Source of the DNA: Aeromonas taiwanensis
GTDB lineage: Bacteria > Pseudomonadota > Gammaproteobacteria > Enterobacterales > Aeromonadaceae
Assembly (NCBI RefSeq): GCF_000820165.1
Contig: NZ_CDDD01000030.1
Location: forward strand, 1-64,000
Direction: 5' to 3'
DNA length: 64,000 bases
Below, in pieces: positions 24,034-34,149 of this stretch; position 1 is the stretch's first letter; every line of letters starts with the position of its first letter. The position numbers and the translations under genes are program-made. The notes beneath the pieces are model-generated. The model was not told the DNA's origin and made no database searches. It was given only the letters and a program-made list of their open reading frames with translations.

Positions 24034-25377
24034 TCAGTACTGCTTGGTTTTCGAGGCAAAACCCGCGAGGAAGAGGCCGGTCAGGAACATGCCGCAGAAC
24101 GCCTCTATGGCCGACAACAGCTGGAGGGGGGAGGAGGTCTGGGAGATGTCGCCGTATCCCAGGGTCACGAAGGTCACGATGCTGAAATAGAGGGAACGCC
24201 CCAGATGGCCGTGGGTGGCGGACTCCGGCGTCACGAAATAGGTCAGGGTCGCCAGCAGGATGACCCCCATCGACATCAGCAGGCTGCGGATGGGCCTCTC
24301 ACCGAATCCCCAGGTGATGAAGCTGATGAACTTGCCGGCACACCTGAGGTAACACAGCAGGGAGAGCCACCCCTTGCTCAGCAGGCCGCTGCGCAGCCAG
24401 CGCTCCCTGAACAGCTCCCGCGGGCTGGCCAGGGCTTTCATCTCGTTCAGCTTCTCCTGGTAGTAGCACTCCCCGGCATCGACGGTGTCCCCCACGCTGG
24501 AGAAGAGACGCTTGGCGTTGCGATAGAGCTTGCTCGCCTCGTTGTGATCGATCCGGCCATTCTCGTTGTAGGCCACCTGCACCTTGTCCAGGTTGGTGTG
24601 CTCCATGGTGGCATCGAAGTTCTTGGCGCGGACGTTGAAGTTCTTCAGCACGGCCCGGGAGGAGTGAAAGCGGATCTCCTCGCACTCTATTGTGAAGTCC
24701 TGAAACACCCCGTCCTCCAGCGCCAGCTCCCGTTTCTTGGCCCAGGCCCTGTGGTCCCAGAGCAGGGAATCGAACAGATCCAGTCCGATGACCCCGCCAT
24801 TGACCCGTACCCCCTTGGCCGAGCAGTGCCAGAGATAGACCTTGGAGTTGTTGACGGCCCCGTCGAGAGAGAGCTCGTCGAGGCAGGTGAAGTCCAGCAG
24901 GCGGCCGGAGATGATGGGGCTCTTGAGCGCCACGCCACCGATGTTGAGCAGGCTATGCCGGCCCAGCACCTGGGCCTCCCCCTTGTTGTTCTCGGAGACG
25001 GAGAGCAGGCTCTGCACCCGTTTCACCTCGTCCTTGCCATACTTGCCGGCCAGCCACATGCAGTAGGGTTCGAAGCGGCTCTCCGAGCGGATCAGGCCGC
25101 TCTTGCGCAGGGACTCCAGGGAGCCCGAGGCGGTCTCGTACAGGCGGATCTTGTCGTCGCTCATGTAGACGCACAGGCTCAGCACGCAGCGGGAGCTGAT
25201 GAAACGAGCGATCCCTATCTGGAAGATCACGCTCTTCTCTATCTTCTGCTCCGCCATCCAGTCGCCGAAATGGGGCAGCGACGTCACCAGCAGATCCCAG
25301 ATGAGGGGATAGTCGTTCTCCCGTCGCCATGCGTTGAATTGCTCGGGGGAAAGCTGCCACAGCTCGGTTGCGTTCAT
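24034..25377 (-). CDS. Two-helix K+-channel-like protein with large N-terminal domain
   Basis: A 447-residue protein. The C-terminal 75 residues form an Ion_trans_2 pore module: helix one near residues 365-385, selectivity filter TLGYGD (405-410), then helix two. The TLGYGD filter predicts potassium selectivity. The first ~330 residues are soluble and I do not recognise them. Residues about 140-270 have short repeating hydrophobic/polar strands that could be a degenerate pentapeptide-type beta-helix, followed by a helical linker. Likely a ligand- or signal-gated channel. Monocistronic by context. Confidence 0.78.
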   Translation of the reverse strand: MNATELWQLSPEQFNAWRRENDYPLIWDLLVTSLPHFGDWMAEQKIEKSVIFQIGIARFISSRCVLSLCVYMSDDKIRLYETASGSLESLRKSGLIRSESRFEPYCMWLAGKYGKDEVKRVQSLLSVSENNKGEAQVLGRHSLLNIGGVALKSPIISGRLLDFTCLDELSLDGAVNNSKVYLWHCSAKGVRVNGGVIGLDLFDSLLWDHRAWAKKRELALEDGVFQDFTIECEEIRFHSSRAVLKNFNVRAKNFDATMEHTNLDKVQVAYNENGRIDHNEASKLYRNAKRLFSSVGDTVDAGECYYQEKLNEMKALASPRELFRERWLRSGLLSKGWLSLLCYLRCAGKFISFITWGFGERPIRSLLMSMGVILLATLTYFVTPESATHGHLGRSLYFSIVTFVTLGYGDISQTSSPLQLLSAIEAFCGMFLTGLFLAGFASKTKQY

Positions 25378-25570
25378 GGATTGCCTCGGTCATGGATGTG
25401 CCCCGCCAGAAAGACCCTTTCGAGAACGGCGGCTGGACGCAAGCTTACGGGAAAACGGGCGGGGCACGCCAGGGGATGCGACGATAAGTGACTGATGGGG
25501 AAGGTATAAATAAGACATAACCGCCACATGCCTGCATCGGGGTGAGGGGATTTCCCGGCGAACAGGCAAG

Positions 25571-25600
25571 AAAAAAGCCCAGCATTGCTGCTGGGCTTTT
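25571..25600 (-). terminator. Terminator of the tRNA operon
   Basis: AAAAGCCCAGCA/TGCTGGGCTTTT hairpin directly after tRNA-Asn, followed by a T-run on the minus strand. Confidence 0.92.
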
Positions 25601-25604
25601 GATT

Positions 25605-25680
25605 TGGCTCCTCCGACTGGACTCGAACCAGTGACATACGGATTAACAGTCCGCCGTTCTACCGACTGAACTACGGAGGA
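25605..25680 (-). tRNA. tRNA-Asn (GTT)
   Basis: A 76-base cloverleaf with encoded CCA. Acceptor TCCTCCG pairs with CGGAGGA, the anticodon loop reads CTGTTAA with GTT, and the T-arm has GGTTCGAGTCC. Last gene of the four-tRNA operon. Confidence 0.96.
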
Positions 25681-25686
25681 ACAATT

Positions 25687-25762
25687 TGGTGCCCAGAGAC
25701 GGAATCGAACCGCCGACACGGGGATTTTCAATCCCCTGCTCTACCGACTGAGCTATCTGGGC
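25687..25762 (-). tRNA. tRNA-Phe (GAA), copy 2
   Basis: A 76-base tRNA with encoded CCA; acceptor GCCCAGA, anticodon GAA within TTGAAAA, T-arm GGTTCGATTCC. Identical in sequence to the copy at 25894-25969. Confidence 0.96.
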
Positions 25763-25765
25763 AAA

Positions 25766-25841
<76 letters not shown>

Positions 25842-25893
25842 ACACTTTAAACCATTGTGCATGAACAAAATTTTATTTCATGGCACCAAAATG

Positions 25894-25969
25894 TGGTGCC
25901 CAGAGACGGAATCGAACCGCCGACACGGGGATTTTCAATCCCCTGCTCTACCGACTGAGCTATCTGGGC
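25894..25969 (-). tRNA. tRNA-Phe (GAA), copy 1
   Basis: First gene of the operon, 76 bases with encoded CCA and anticodon GAA. Identical to copy 2. A strong promoter with a GC-rich start region lies immediately upstream. Confidence 0.96.
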
Positions 25970-25978
25970 GTGGGCGCT

Positions 25979-26007
25979 ATTAAACGGATTTTAAGGCAGG
26001 TGGTCAA
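25979..26007 (-). promoter_or_regulatory. Promoter of the tRNA operon
   Basis: On the minus strand: -35 TTGACC, 17-bp spacer, -10 TTTAAT, then a GC-rich discriminator (AGCGCCC), the usual sign of stringent control of stable-RNA promoters. The -10 is 9 bases upstream of the tRNA-Phe 5' end. Confidence 0.7.
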
Positions 26008-26016
26008 CGGGAAATT

Positions 26017-26679
26017 TCACTTTTCGTCTCGTTCGTCTCTTTTTTGCGCAGCACCACCCATTTTCATCACTTCTACGGGAGACTCCCCTCCCCGGCGGCG
26101 CCAGAGGCGGGACTCCTCGCCCTTCAGCAGGCGGGTAATGTTCTCGTGGTGACGGACGAGAATGAGGCAGGAGAGCAGGGAGACAGGCAGAGTGTATTCC
26201 GGTTTGAGCAGATAGGTGAAGAGGGGCGTCAGCAGCACGGTAACGATGGAGGCCAGGGAAGAGTAGCCGCTCACCATCAGCACCAGCAGCCAGGTGGCAA
26301 TCACGGCTCCCCCCATGGCAAAGCCGATGGGCAGCATGGTGCCAAGCGCCGTGGCGACCCCCTTGCCACCCCGGAAGTGGAAGAAGATGGGGTACATGTG
26401 GCCCAGGCAGGCGGCGACACCGATGAAACCGAGATAGACGGGTTTGATATCCAGATACCAGGCGAGATAGACGGGCGCCATGCCCTTGAGCACGTCGCTC
26501 AGCAGGACGATCAGCGCGGCCATCCGGCCCCCGAGGCGCAGCACATTGGTCGCCCCCGGGTTGTGGGAGCCGTGGTCGCGGGGATCCGGCAGCCCGGTGA
26601 TGCGGGAAACCAGCACGGCACTGGACAGCGAGCCGCCCAGATAGGCCAGAATAATCATCAAAATCGTCAGGGCCGTCAT
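26017..26679 (-). CDS. plsY: Glycerol-3-phosphate acyltransferase PlsY
   Basis: A 220-residue membrane enzyme that transfers acyl from acyl-phosphate to glycerol-3-phosphate, the first step of phospholipid synthesis. The three PlsY motifs are visible: [22 protein letters not shown] and [12 protein letters not shown]. It is about 15 residues longer than E. coli PlsY because of a basic C-terminal tail. It diverges from folB, as ygiH/folB do in E. coli. The ATG at 26679 begins the first helix. Confidence 0.93.
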   Translation of the reverse strand: MTALTILMIILAYLGGSLSSAVLVSRITGLPDPRDHGSHNPGATNVLRLGGRMAALIVLLSDVLKGMAPVYLAWYLDIKPVYLGFIGVAACLGHMYPIFFHFRGGKGVATALGTMLPIGFAMGGAVIATWLLVLMVSGYSSLASIVTVLLTPLFTYLLKPEYTLPVSLLSCLILVRHHENITRLLKGEESRLWRRRGGESPVEVMKMGGAAQKRDERDEK

Positions 26680-26850
26680 CTTGGTCGTTTTTACCACGAT
26701 ATGAATGGGGTATGATGCGGGCCACATTCTCTGGTCTGGGCTTGCCCGAACGCGTGTCGCCCAAACCGGCCGCCGGCGGCAATCAGCTTGCCAGGCCTGC
26801 ATCCCTGCGCTGTTTTCACAGCCCATCAAGAGTAAAGAAGAAGTACTGTC

Positions 26851-27222
26851 ATGGACAAGGTGTTTATTCGCGGACTCGAGGTTTTGACCACCATAGGGGT
26901 TTATGAGTGGGAGAAGGGCATTCGCCAGAAGCTCTGCTTCGATCTCGAGATGGGGTTTGACAACCGCCCCGCCGCCGCAACCGACGATATCAACCTGGCG
27001 CTGGATTACGCCACCCTCTCCCGCAAGATCTGTGATCACGCCCAGAGCAAGGTCGTGGAGCTGGTCGAAACCATGGCCGAACAGGTTGCCGCCCTGGTGC
27101 TGGACGACGATCGCGTCCAGTGGGTCAAGGTGACCCTGACCAAGCCGGGCGCCGTGCCCAATGCCGCCGGCGTCGGGGTCGAGATCCTGCGCCATCGCAC
27201 CCCGGCCGCGAGCGCCAGCTGA
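26851..27222 (+). CDS. folB: Dihydroneopterin aldolase
   Basis: A 123-residue cytosolic enzyme cleaving 7,8-dihydroneopterin to 6-hydroxymethyl-dihydropterin and glycolaldehyde in folate synthesis. N-terminal [18 protein letters not shown], the central LDYATLS and the catalytic lysine in VTLTKPGA are standard. The stop overlaps the folK start (TGATG), so the two consecutive folate enzymes are coupled. It diverges from plsY. Confidence 0.94.
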   Translation: MDKVFIRGLEVLTTIGVYEWEKGIRQKLCFDLEMGFDNRPAAATDDINLALDYATLSRKICDHAQSKVVELVETMAEQVAALVLDDDRVQWVKVTLTKPGAVPNAAGVGVEILRHRTPAASAS

Positions 27223-27731
27223 TGACCACCATCTACATCAGCCTGGGATCCAACATCGAGCGGGAGCGCCACATCCGCGCCGGCCTCGATGCCCTGCACG
27301 CCGAGTTCGGGCCCCTCGCCGTCTCCCGGGTGTTCGAGAGCGAGGCGGTGGGCTTCAACGGCCGCCCCTTCTACAACCTGGTGGTCGCCGCCCGCACCAA
27401 TATGCCCCTGGCCAGCGTCTGCCAGCGGCTGCGTGCCATGGAGTTCGCCAACGGCCGCGAGCCGGACGCCAAGAAGTTCGCGCCGCGCACCCTGGACCTC
27501 GACCTGCTGCTCTACGGCGACCTGGTGTGCGAGGAGCCGGTGGCGCTGCCCCGCGGCGAGATCCTCACCAACGCCTTCGTACTCTGGCCGCTGGCGGAGC
27601 TGGCCCCCGAACAGTGCCACCCCGTCGACGGCCGCCCCTTCGGCGAGCTGTGGCTGGCCTATGACAAGGCCTCCCAGCGCCTGAACCCCATCCCCTTCCA
27701 CTGGGAAGCGTGCGAACTGCAGCATCACTGA
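27222..27731 (+). CDS. folK: 2-amino-4-hydroxy-6-hydroxymethyldihydropteridine pyrophosphokinase
   Basis: A 169-residue HPPK that transfers pyrophosphate from ATP to the FolB product. Motifs: [11 protein letters not shown] at the N-terminus, [17 protein letters not shown], then the metal- and ATP-binding [15 protein letters not shown]. Translation begins inside the folB stop. A terminator follows within 30 bases, closing the folB-folK operon. Most Enterobacteria carry folK with pcnB instead, so this pairing is a local arrangement. Confidence 0.93.
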   Translation: MTTIYISLGSNIERERHIRAGLDALHAEFGPLAVSRVFESEAVGFNGRPFYNLVVAARTNMPLASVCQRLRAMEFANGREPDAKKFAPRTLDLDLLLYGDLVCEEPVALPRGEILTNAFVLWPLAELAPEQCHPVDGRPFGELWLAYDKASQRLNPIPFHWEACELQHH

Positions 27732-27734
27732 TCC

Positions 27735-27760
27735 ACAAGGGCACCTCGCGGTGCCCTTGT
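27735..27760 (+). terminator. Terminator after folB-folK
   Basis: ACAAGGGCAC/GTGCCCTTGT hairpin with a 6-base loop, a few bases after the folK stop; the following tract is TTGCTG, so efficiency is uncertain. Confidence 0.7.
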
Positions 27761-27852
27761 TGCTGATGGACAGCGCTGATGACGGATAAGAAACGGTGAT
27801 TGGGCCTGTGTCTGAACGAGTGGCAGCATGGCCGTCTGCACAGGAGAACCCC

Positions 27853-28341
27853 ATGCCCCTCGACGCCATTCACGCCTTCAACTGCCAGCTGCTGACCGGG
27901 CTGCCCCATCAGCGCTACGAACACGAACCCATCCTGGATTACGCCACCGACGAGCGGGTCAAGGCCCGGCTCGGCTGGCAGGCGGAGTTCAGCAAGACCC
28001 TGTTTCTCAAGTTCAAGGATGATCGCTTCGCCCTGCTGCTGACCCACAGGGACGGGCGGCTCGACAGCAAGGCGGTCAGGGCAATTCTCGGCGCCAAGCC
28101 CTCCATCTGCAGCGCCGAGGAGATGCAGGCGCAGATCGGCTGCCTGCCGGGGGCCGTCTGCCCCTTCCTGCCCAGGGCCGATGTGCCACTGCTGGTCGAC
28201 TCGCAGCTACTGGCCCACCACGCCTTCACCTGGACCCCGGGCCATCCGGAGCTGACCTTCCTGCTGGCCACCGAGCATCTGGCAGGCGTGCTCGCCCGCC
28301 TCCCCTGCCAGGTCAGCTATCTGCCCTCCCCCGCGATATGA
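27853..28341 (+). CDS. YbaK/ProX-type aminoacyl-tRNA deacylase
   Basis: A 162-residue protein of the YbaK/EbsC superfamily, which hydrolyses mis-acylated tRNAs in trans. The core includes LFLKFKDDRFALLL, the conserved lysine segment DSKAVRAILGAK, and FLATEH-like LLATEHLAG near the C-terminus, closest to the YeaK/ProXp-ala group. AGGAG 6 bases before the ATG at 27853 fixes the start. Specificity (Ala, Ser or Cys on tRNA-Pro or other tRNA) cannot be read from sequence. Confidence 0.72.
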   Translation: MPLDAIHAFNCQLLTGLPHQRYEHEPILDYATDERVKARLGWQAEFSKTLFLKFKDDRFALLLTHRDGRLDSKAVRAILGAKPSICSAEEMQAQIGCLPGAVCPFLPRADVPLLVDSQLLAHHAFTWTPGHPELTFLLATEHLAGVLARLPCQVSYLPSPAI

Positions 28342-28344
28342 CGT

Positions 28345-28365
28345 GCGCCCCGATTGTCGGGGCGC
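28345..28365. terminator. Hairpin between convergent genes
   Basis: GCGCCCCGA/TCGGGGCGC with a 3-base loop in the 29-bp gap between the deacylase and the MFS gene. No T-runs; probably an end-stabiliser or weak terminator for both. Confidence 0.5.
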
Positions 28366-28370
28366 GGCCA

Positions 28371-29768
28371 TCACCCCTTGCGTTCCTCCCTGGCCAGCTG
28401 GGCGAAGATCAGGGCGGCCAGCATGGACATCAGCCCGATGCACAGATAGGTGAGGTGGAAGCCGTCGAGCCAGCGCTCGCTCTCCTGCACCGCATGACCG
28501 GCGGAGAAGAGCCCCAGCAGGCTGGCAGCGATGGCCACCCCCAGGCTCATGGAGAGCTGCATCACCACCGACAGCAGGCCGTTGCCGCTGCTGGCATGCT
28601 CGGCACTCAAATCCTGCAGCGTGAGCGTGTTCATGGCGGAGAACTGCAGGGAGTTGATGGCGCCGAACACCGCCAGCCACCCCAGCAGCACGCCGTGAGG
28701 CACCTGGTTGTCGATGAAGTAGAAGCTGGCGATCATGGCCCCGAGCGCCAGGGTGTTGCCGATCAGGATGCGGCGATAACCAATGCGCGGGATCAGCTTG
28801 TTTACCAGCGTCTTGGTCAGCATGGCGCCGAGCACTGTGGGGATCATGGTCATCCCCGCCTTGCTCGGCGAGAAGCCGAGCCCCAGCTGCAGGAAGAGCG
28901 GGGTCAGGAAGGGCATGGCACCGCTGCCGAGGCGGGCGAACAGGTTGCCCCAGATGCCGATGGCGAAGGTGTTGGTCTTGAACAGCGCCAGGCTGAACAG
29001 GGGTTGCGCGGCCGTGGCGGCATAGAGCCAGTAGCTCGCCATGGCGGCCAGCCCGAACAGGAGGGCGAACAGCGCCCAGCCGGTGGAGAGGCTGTGTTCC
29101 CCCAGCCCCTGCAGGCCGACGGAGACCAGCACCATGCCGATGCTGAACAGCACGAATCCCTGCCAGTCGAAGCGCGCGGTGATCTGCCGCAGTTCGGGCA
29201 TGAAGTGCCAGCTCGCCACAAAGCCTATCACCCCCACCGGCAGGTTGATGAGAAAGACCCAGTGCCAGCTCGCCACTTCCACCAGCCACCCACCCAGAGC
29301 CGGGCCGATGAGGGGGCCGAGCAGACCGGGGATGGTGACGAAAGACATGACCCGCAGCAGCTCGTGCTTGCTGTAGACCCGTAGCACCGCCAGGCGCCCG
29401 ATGGGCATCAGCAGAGCGCCCCCCACCCCCTGCAGCACCCGGGCAACGACCAGCACCGGCAGGGAGTTGGCGACTGCACAGGCGAGGGATCCCAGGGTAA
29501 ACAGCAGGATCGCGGCCAGATAGACGCGGCGGGTGCCGAACCTGTCTGCCAGCCAGCCGGAGGCCGGGATGAGCAGGGCCACCGTCAGCATGTAGGCGAT
29601 CACCACCGACTGCATCTGCAGCGGGCTCTCCCCCAGGGCCTCGGCCATGCTGGGCAGGGCCGTGTTGAGGATGGTGCCATCCAGCGTCTGCATGAAGAAG
29701 CCGACCGCGGTCAGCCAGGGCAGCCACTTGCGTTGGGCCGGGGTCACCATCTGTGTGCTGTCGGGCAT
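28371..29768 (-). CDS. MdtD-like MFS drug efflux transporter (DHA2 family)
   Basis: A 465-residue inner-membrane protein with 14 predicted helices. It has the DHA2 signatures: LDGTILNTALPSMA in helix one, WLADRFGTRRVY (motif A) after helix two and GGWLVEVASWHWVFLIN (motif C region). It resembles E. coli MdtD. The ATG at 29768 follows GAGGAGG. It is the last of a minus-strand series after a CobW GTPase and a flavoprotein, with a terminator in between, so it may have its own promoter. Substrate unknown. Confidence 0.85.
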   Translation of the reverse strand: MPDSTQMVTPAQRKWLPWLTAVGFFMQTLDGTILNTALPSMAEALGESPLQMQSVVIAYMLTVALLIPASGWLADRFGTRRVYLAAILLFTLGSLACAVANSLPVLVVARVLQGVGGALLMPIGRLAVLRVYSKHELLRVMSFVTIPGLLGPLIGPALGGWLVEVASWHWVFLINLPVGVIGFVASWHFMPELRQITARFDWQGFVLFSIGMVLVSVGLQGLGEHSLSTGWALFALLFGLAAMASYWLYAATAAQPLFSLALFKTNTFAIGIWGNLFARLGSGAMPFLTPLFLQLGLGFSPSKAGMTMIPTVLGAMLTKTLVNKLIPRIGYRRILIGNTLALGAMIASFYFIDNQVPHGVLLGWLAVFGAINSLQFSAMNTLTLQDLSAEHASSGNGLLSVVMQLSMSLGVAIAASLLGLFSAGHAVQESERWLDGFHLTYLCIGLMSMLAALIFAQLAREERKG

Positions 29769-29792
29769 GGCAGTCACCTCCTCGTCAGATAA

Positions 29793-29817
29793 GAAAAGAC
29801 CCGCACGAAGACGGGTC
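29793..29817 (-). terminator. Terminator after the CobW-family gene
   Basis: GACCCG/CGGGTC hairpin with an 8-base loop followed by TTTTCTT on the minus strand, between the GTPase gene and the MFS gene. Confidence 0.75.
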
Positions 29818-29828
29818 ATATCAGCATA

Positions 29829-30974
<1,146 letters not shown>

Positions 30975-31017
30975 GTCAAATCCTTAAAACCTGGCGTGAT
31001 GAGAGGGCCAACCACCC

Positions 31018-32412
31018 TCACTTGTTGGCAAACAGCTCGCCGAGCCAGCGGTTTTCGAAGCGGCCGTGGGGGTCGAGCTCTCCCTTGAGGGCCAGGAAGT
31101 CGTGCCAGCGCGGCAGCAGGGCCGGGAAGTCGTAGAGATCCATCGCCAGGTGCTTGCCGAAGTGCGGGGTACCGCCAAGCGGTACCAGCAGCTGTTGCAG
31201 CTCGCGCATCTGCTCCATGGAGCCGTTGACGAAGGTGCCGTCCGCCGCCAGATAGACCAGGAAACCAATCCAGCAGACCGACTTGCCATGGGCTGCGCTG
31301 AGCCAGGCCTCGGAGGGGCCGGTGCAACGCAGGATGAAGGGGTAGTGCAGCACGCCCGGGTTGGCCTCCTGCCAGGCCTGCAGGATCTCGAGGGCCTCCC
31401 CCATGCGCTCGAGGGGCACCGCCACCTCGCAGTTGATCTGGGGCGCCGGGATCCCCTTGCAGAGGATCTGGTAGACGTTGCCCACCAGATCCGAGGCGTC
31501 CTTGAAGCGGCGTACCGTCTCGAAGTGCTCCCCCGCCAGCGCCTCATCCTTGGTGTCTTTTGCCATCTTCTGCAGGGTGGCGTCGATAGTGGCGTTCATG
31601 CGGCCATCGATGTCCCCCTCCAGCTGCAGCGGCTCGCTGCCGGCGGCGCGGTAGCGGGCCACCTCCTCCTCGGAAGCGGGATCCACCAGCCAGATGTGGC
31701 TCTCCCCGGTCCAGGCAAACCACCAGCTCTTCACGAAGGCATGCTCGCGGTTGAGGCGCTCGTTATGCGCCAGCAGGAAGGGGTAGTCGGTGGTGAACTT
31801 GGTGCAGCGCATGATGCGGTTCGGCACGGTGCGCAGGGTGACGTCGAGCAGGATGCCGAGCATCCCCATCCCCATCACGAAGGCCCCGAAGCGCGGATCG
31901 GTGCGATCCACCCGGATGATCTCCCCATCGGCCAGCATCACGGTCAGCGCCTCCACCGCGTCGCACAGGGCGGACTGGTGCAGCCCCTGACCATGGGTGC
32001 CGGTGCTGAGCGCCCCGCCCAGGGTCTGGATGCCGATGACGCCGGGGGACGCGGGCAGCATGCGATCCATGGCGACAAGATCCGCATAGACGGTGTCCAG
32101 CGGCGTGCCCGCCTGATAGGTCACGGTGTCGGCGGTGTGTCCCAGGGGGCCACGCAGGTGGTGCAGGTCCACCAGCAGCGCCTGGCTGCCCTCGGCATAG
32201 ACGCTGTGGATGGGCTCAAAGGAGAGGCCGGATCCGATGAGGCGCAGCTTGCGCGTCGGGTATTCGCGCAGCAGCTGTTGCAGCTCGTCGCGATGTTTCG
32301 GGCGCCACACCTGCTCCAGGGCGCCGAGGGGATTGGTTCTGGACCAGTTGAACAGCACCTCCCGACTGCCAATCGCCTTGATGCTGTGAAATGCCTGGAA
32401 CTGAACCGTCAT
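31018..32412 (-). CDS. FAD-linked D-arabinono-1,4-lactone-oxidase-like protein
   Basis: A 464-residue protein with an N-terminal FAD-binding PCMH domain (residues about 25-190, including STGTHGQG) and a C-terminal ALO domain ending with a TPHFGKHLA segment. The family oxidises aldonolactones or alditols with oxygen. In characterised members a GHS or RHS motif carries the histidine that binds FAD covalently; here the matching place reads GSGLSFEP (Leu63), so FAD is probably non-covalent. The ATG at 32412 (MTVQFQ) follows GAGG; an ATG 12 bases upstream is an alternative. Substrate unknown. Confidence 0.75.
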   Translation of the reverse strand: MTVQFQAFHSIKAIGSREVLFNWSRTNPLGALEQVWRPKHRDELQQLLREYPTRKLRLIGSGLSFEPIHSVYAEGSQALLVDLHHLRGPLGHTADTVTYQAGTPLDTVYADLVAMDRMLPASPGVIGIQTLGGALSTGTHGQGLHQSALCDAVEALTVMLADGEIIRVDRTDPRFGAFVMGMGMLGILLDVTLRTVPNRIMRCTKFTTDYPFLLAHNERLNREHAFVKSWWFAWTGESHIWLVDPASEEEVARYRAAGSEPLQLEGDIDGRMNATIDATLQKMAKDTKDEALAGEHFETVRRFKDASDLVGNVYQILCKGIPAPQINCEVAVPLERMGEALEILQAWQEANPGVLHYPFILRCTGPSEAWLSAAHGKSVCWIGFLVYLAADGTFVNGSMEQMRELQQLLVPLGGTPHFGKHLAMDLYDFPALLPRWHDFLALKGELDPHGRFENRWLGELFANK

Positions 32413-32535
32413 ACCGCGCCTCATCTCTATCTGACGTCAAAATGAGCGACGATTCTACCGAAAAGTGGCTGGCAAGGCATGAAAAACAAGCCCCTGCACT
32501 TCGCGGGTGGATAGTGGCGCCCCGGTATGACCTCT

Positions 32536-33153
32536 TCAGCGCGAGGACTGGGTCAGCGCCAGCAGTAGGCCGAATCCCACCAGCAGGGCGCCAAACACCC
32601 GGTCAATCCAGTGGCGCACCGCCAGGAGTCGGGCCCGAACCGAGTCGGTGGAGAAGAAGAGCGCCACCGCGCCAAACCAGAGGCCATGGGCCAGCACGAT
32701 GAAGGCGCCGTAGCCGAGCTGGACCGCCAGCGGCGTCTGGGGCTGCACCACCTGCATGAAGAGGCTGACGATGAAGATGGTGGTCTTGGGGTTGAGCACA
32801 TTGGTCAGGAAACCGGTGCGCAGCGCCCCCAGGCTGGAGAGGGTTGGCTGGTCGACATCCCGCTCATCGCTCGCCGGCTTGGCGCGCAGCATCCTGATGC
32901 CGAGGAAGAGGAGGTAGGCCGCCCCCGCCAGCTTGATGAAGTTGAACAGCCAGAGCGACTGCTGGATCAGCAGGCCCACCCCGAGCAGGGTGTAGGTCAC
33001 GTGGACGCAGACCCCGCCCGCGATCCCCAGCGCGGTCAGCACGCCGGTGCGGCGCGAGAGCAGCAGGCTGTTGCGCGACACCATGGCAAAATCGGGTCCG
33101 GGGCTGATGACGGCCAGGAGGGTAATGGCGACGACGGCGAGCAGTTCGGTCAT
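32536..33153 (-). CDS. LysE/RhtB-family amino-acid exporter
   Basis: A 205-residue membrane protein with six predicted helices. The LysE-family N-terminal signature is present (ISPGPDFAMVSRNSL, about residues 17-31), as is GAAYLLFLGIRML at 76-88 and VLNPKTTIF at about 115. These export amino acids such as homoserine, threonine, leucine or arginine. It is divergent from a LysR regulator over a 76-bp gap, which likely controls it. Confidence 0.87.
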   Translation of the reverse strand: MTELLAVVAITLLAVISPGPDFAMVSRNSLLLSRRTGVLTALGIAGGVCVHVTYTLLGVGLLIQQSLWLFNFIKLAGAAYLLFLGIRMLRAKPASDERDVDQPTLSSLGALRTGFLTNVLNPKTTIFIVSLFMQVVQPQTPLAVQLGYGAFIVLAHGLWFGAVALFFSTDSVRARLLAVRHWIDRVFGALLVGFGLLLALTQSSR

Positions 33154-33229
33154 GAAAATAGTCCTGATAAGATGGGATATCGGCTATTTTATTTGGCAAT
33201 AAAACCAATAACGAACGATAACTTCTGAC

Positions 33230-34141
33230 ATGAACGGTGAGAATAATTCACAGAAAAGTCTGTCGCTTCCCTCCCTGACCGCCCTGCGCTGCTTCGAGGT
33301 GGCCGCCCGCACCGAACACTTTGGTCGCGCCGCCGATGAGCTGCACCTCACCCACGGCGCCATCAGCCGGGCGGTGCGCCTGCTGGAGGAGGATCTCGGC
33401 GTGCAGCTGTTCGAGCGACGCCAGCGCCGGGTCTTCCTGACCGAGGCGGGCAGCCGGCTCCATGAGGCGGTCAGGGAGGGGCTGGGCCAGATCCGGCAGA
33501 CGGCGCAGGCCCTGCGCCAGCAGAGCCGCCCCCAATCGCTGGTACTCTCCTGCGAGCCCACCCTGCTGATGCGCTGGCTGATCCCGCGCTGGCCTGCATT
33601 TCAGGCTGCACACCCGGAGCTGGAGGTGCATCTGATGGCGGGCGGTGGCGCCCTCAGCTTTGACAGCGGCATTGATCTCGCCATCCGGCGCAACGACTTC
33701 CACTGGCCCGAAGATCTCCACAGCCAGCCCCTGTTCGAGGAGCGAACCGGGCCTGTCTGCCAGCCGGACAAGGTGGCACAGTTCTTCGAGCGCAAGGGGG
33801 ATCAGTGGGCCCTGCGGGCGACGGCCCCGCGCCTGCACACCCGGACCCGTCCCGGCGCCTGGCAGGAGTGGCTGCGCAGAGCCGCCCCCATGCAGGCAGA
33901 CGAGGGGCCGGGGCAGACGTTCGAGCACTTCTACTTCAGCCTGCAGGCGGCGGTGGCCGGCCTTGGCGTCGCCATCGGCCCTTACCGGCAGGTGTGTGAC
34001 GACATAGAAGCCGGCCTGCTGGTGGCGCCGCTCGGCTTCATTGCGGACGGCACCGGCTATCACCTGCTCGCTCCCACCCGGCCCGAGCCCGGCAGCCCCC
34101 ACGAGACCCTGGTGAACTGGCTGAACGGCCTGGAGCCCTGA
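33230..34141 (+). CDS. LysR-family regulator (GcvA-like)
   Basis: A 303-residue LysR-type regulator. The winged helix-turn-helix spans residues about 12-70 (LRCFEVAARTEHFGRAADEL, then LTHGAISRAVRLLE), and the effector domain follows from residue about 95. The DNA-binding part is most like the GcvA group. It is divergent from a LysE-type exporter, the usual layout for an exporter and its activator. It ends 8 bp from the convergent EAL gene. Confidence 0.87.
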   Translation: MNGENNSQKSLSLPSLTALRCFEVAARTEHFGRAADELHLTHGAISRAVRLLEEDLGVQLFERRQRRVFLTEAGSRLHEAVREGLGQIRQTAQALRQQSRPQSLVLSCEPTLLMRWLIPRWPAFQAAHPELEVHLMAGGGALSFDSGIDLAIRRNDFHWPEDLHSQPLFEERTGPVCQPDKVAQFFERKGDQWALRATAPRLHTRTRPGAWQEWLRRAAPMQADEGPGQTFEHFYFSLQAAVAGLGVAIGPYRQVCDDIEAGLLVAPLGFIADGTGYHLLAPTRPEPGSPHETLVNWLNGLEP

Positions 34142-34149
34142 GCCCTGCC

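Noticed and set aside
23877..24059. A 60-codon open frame overlapping the end of the channel gene
   Set aside because: No ribosome site, low-complexity Pro/Ser content, and it overlaps the channel gene's 3' end.
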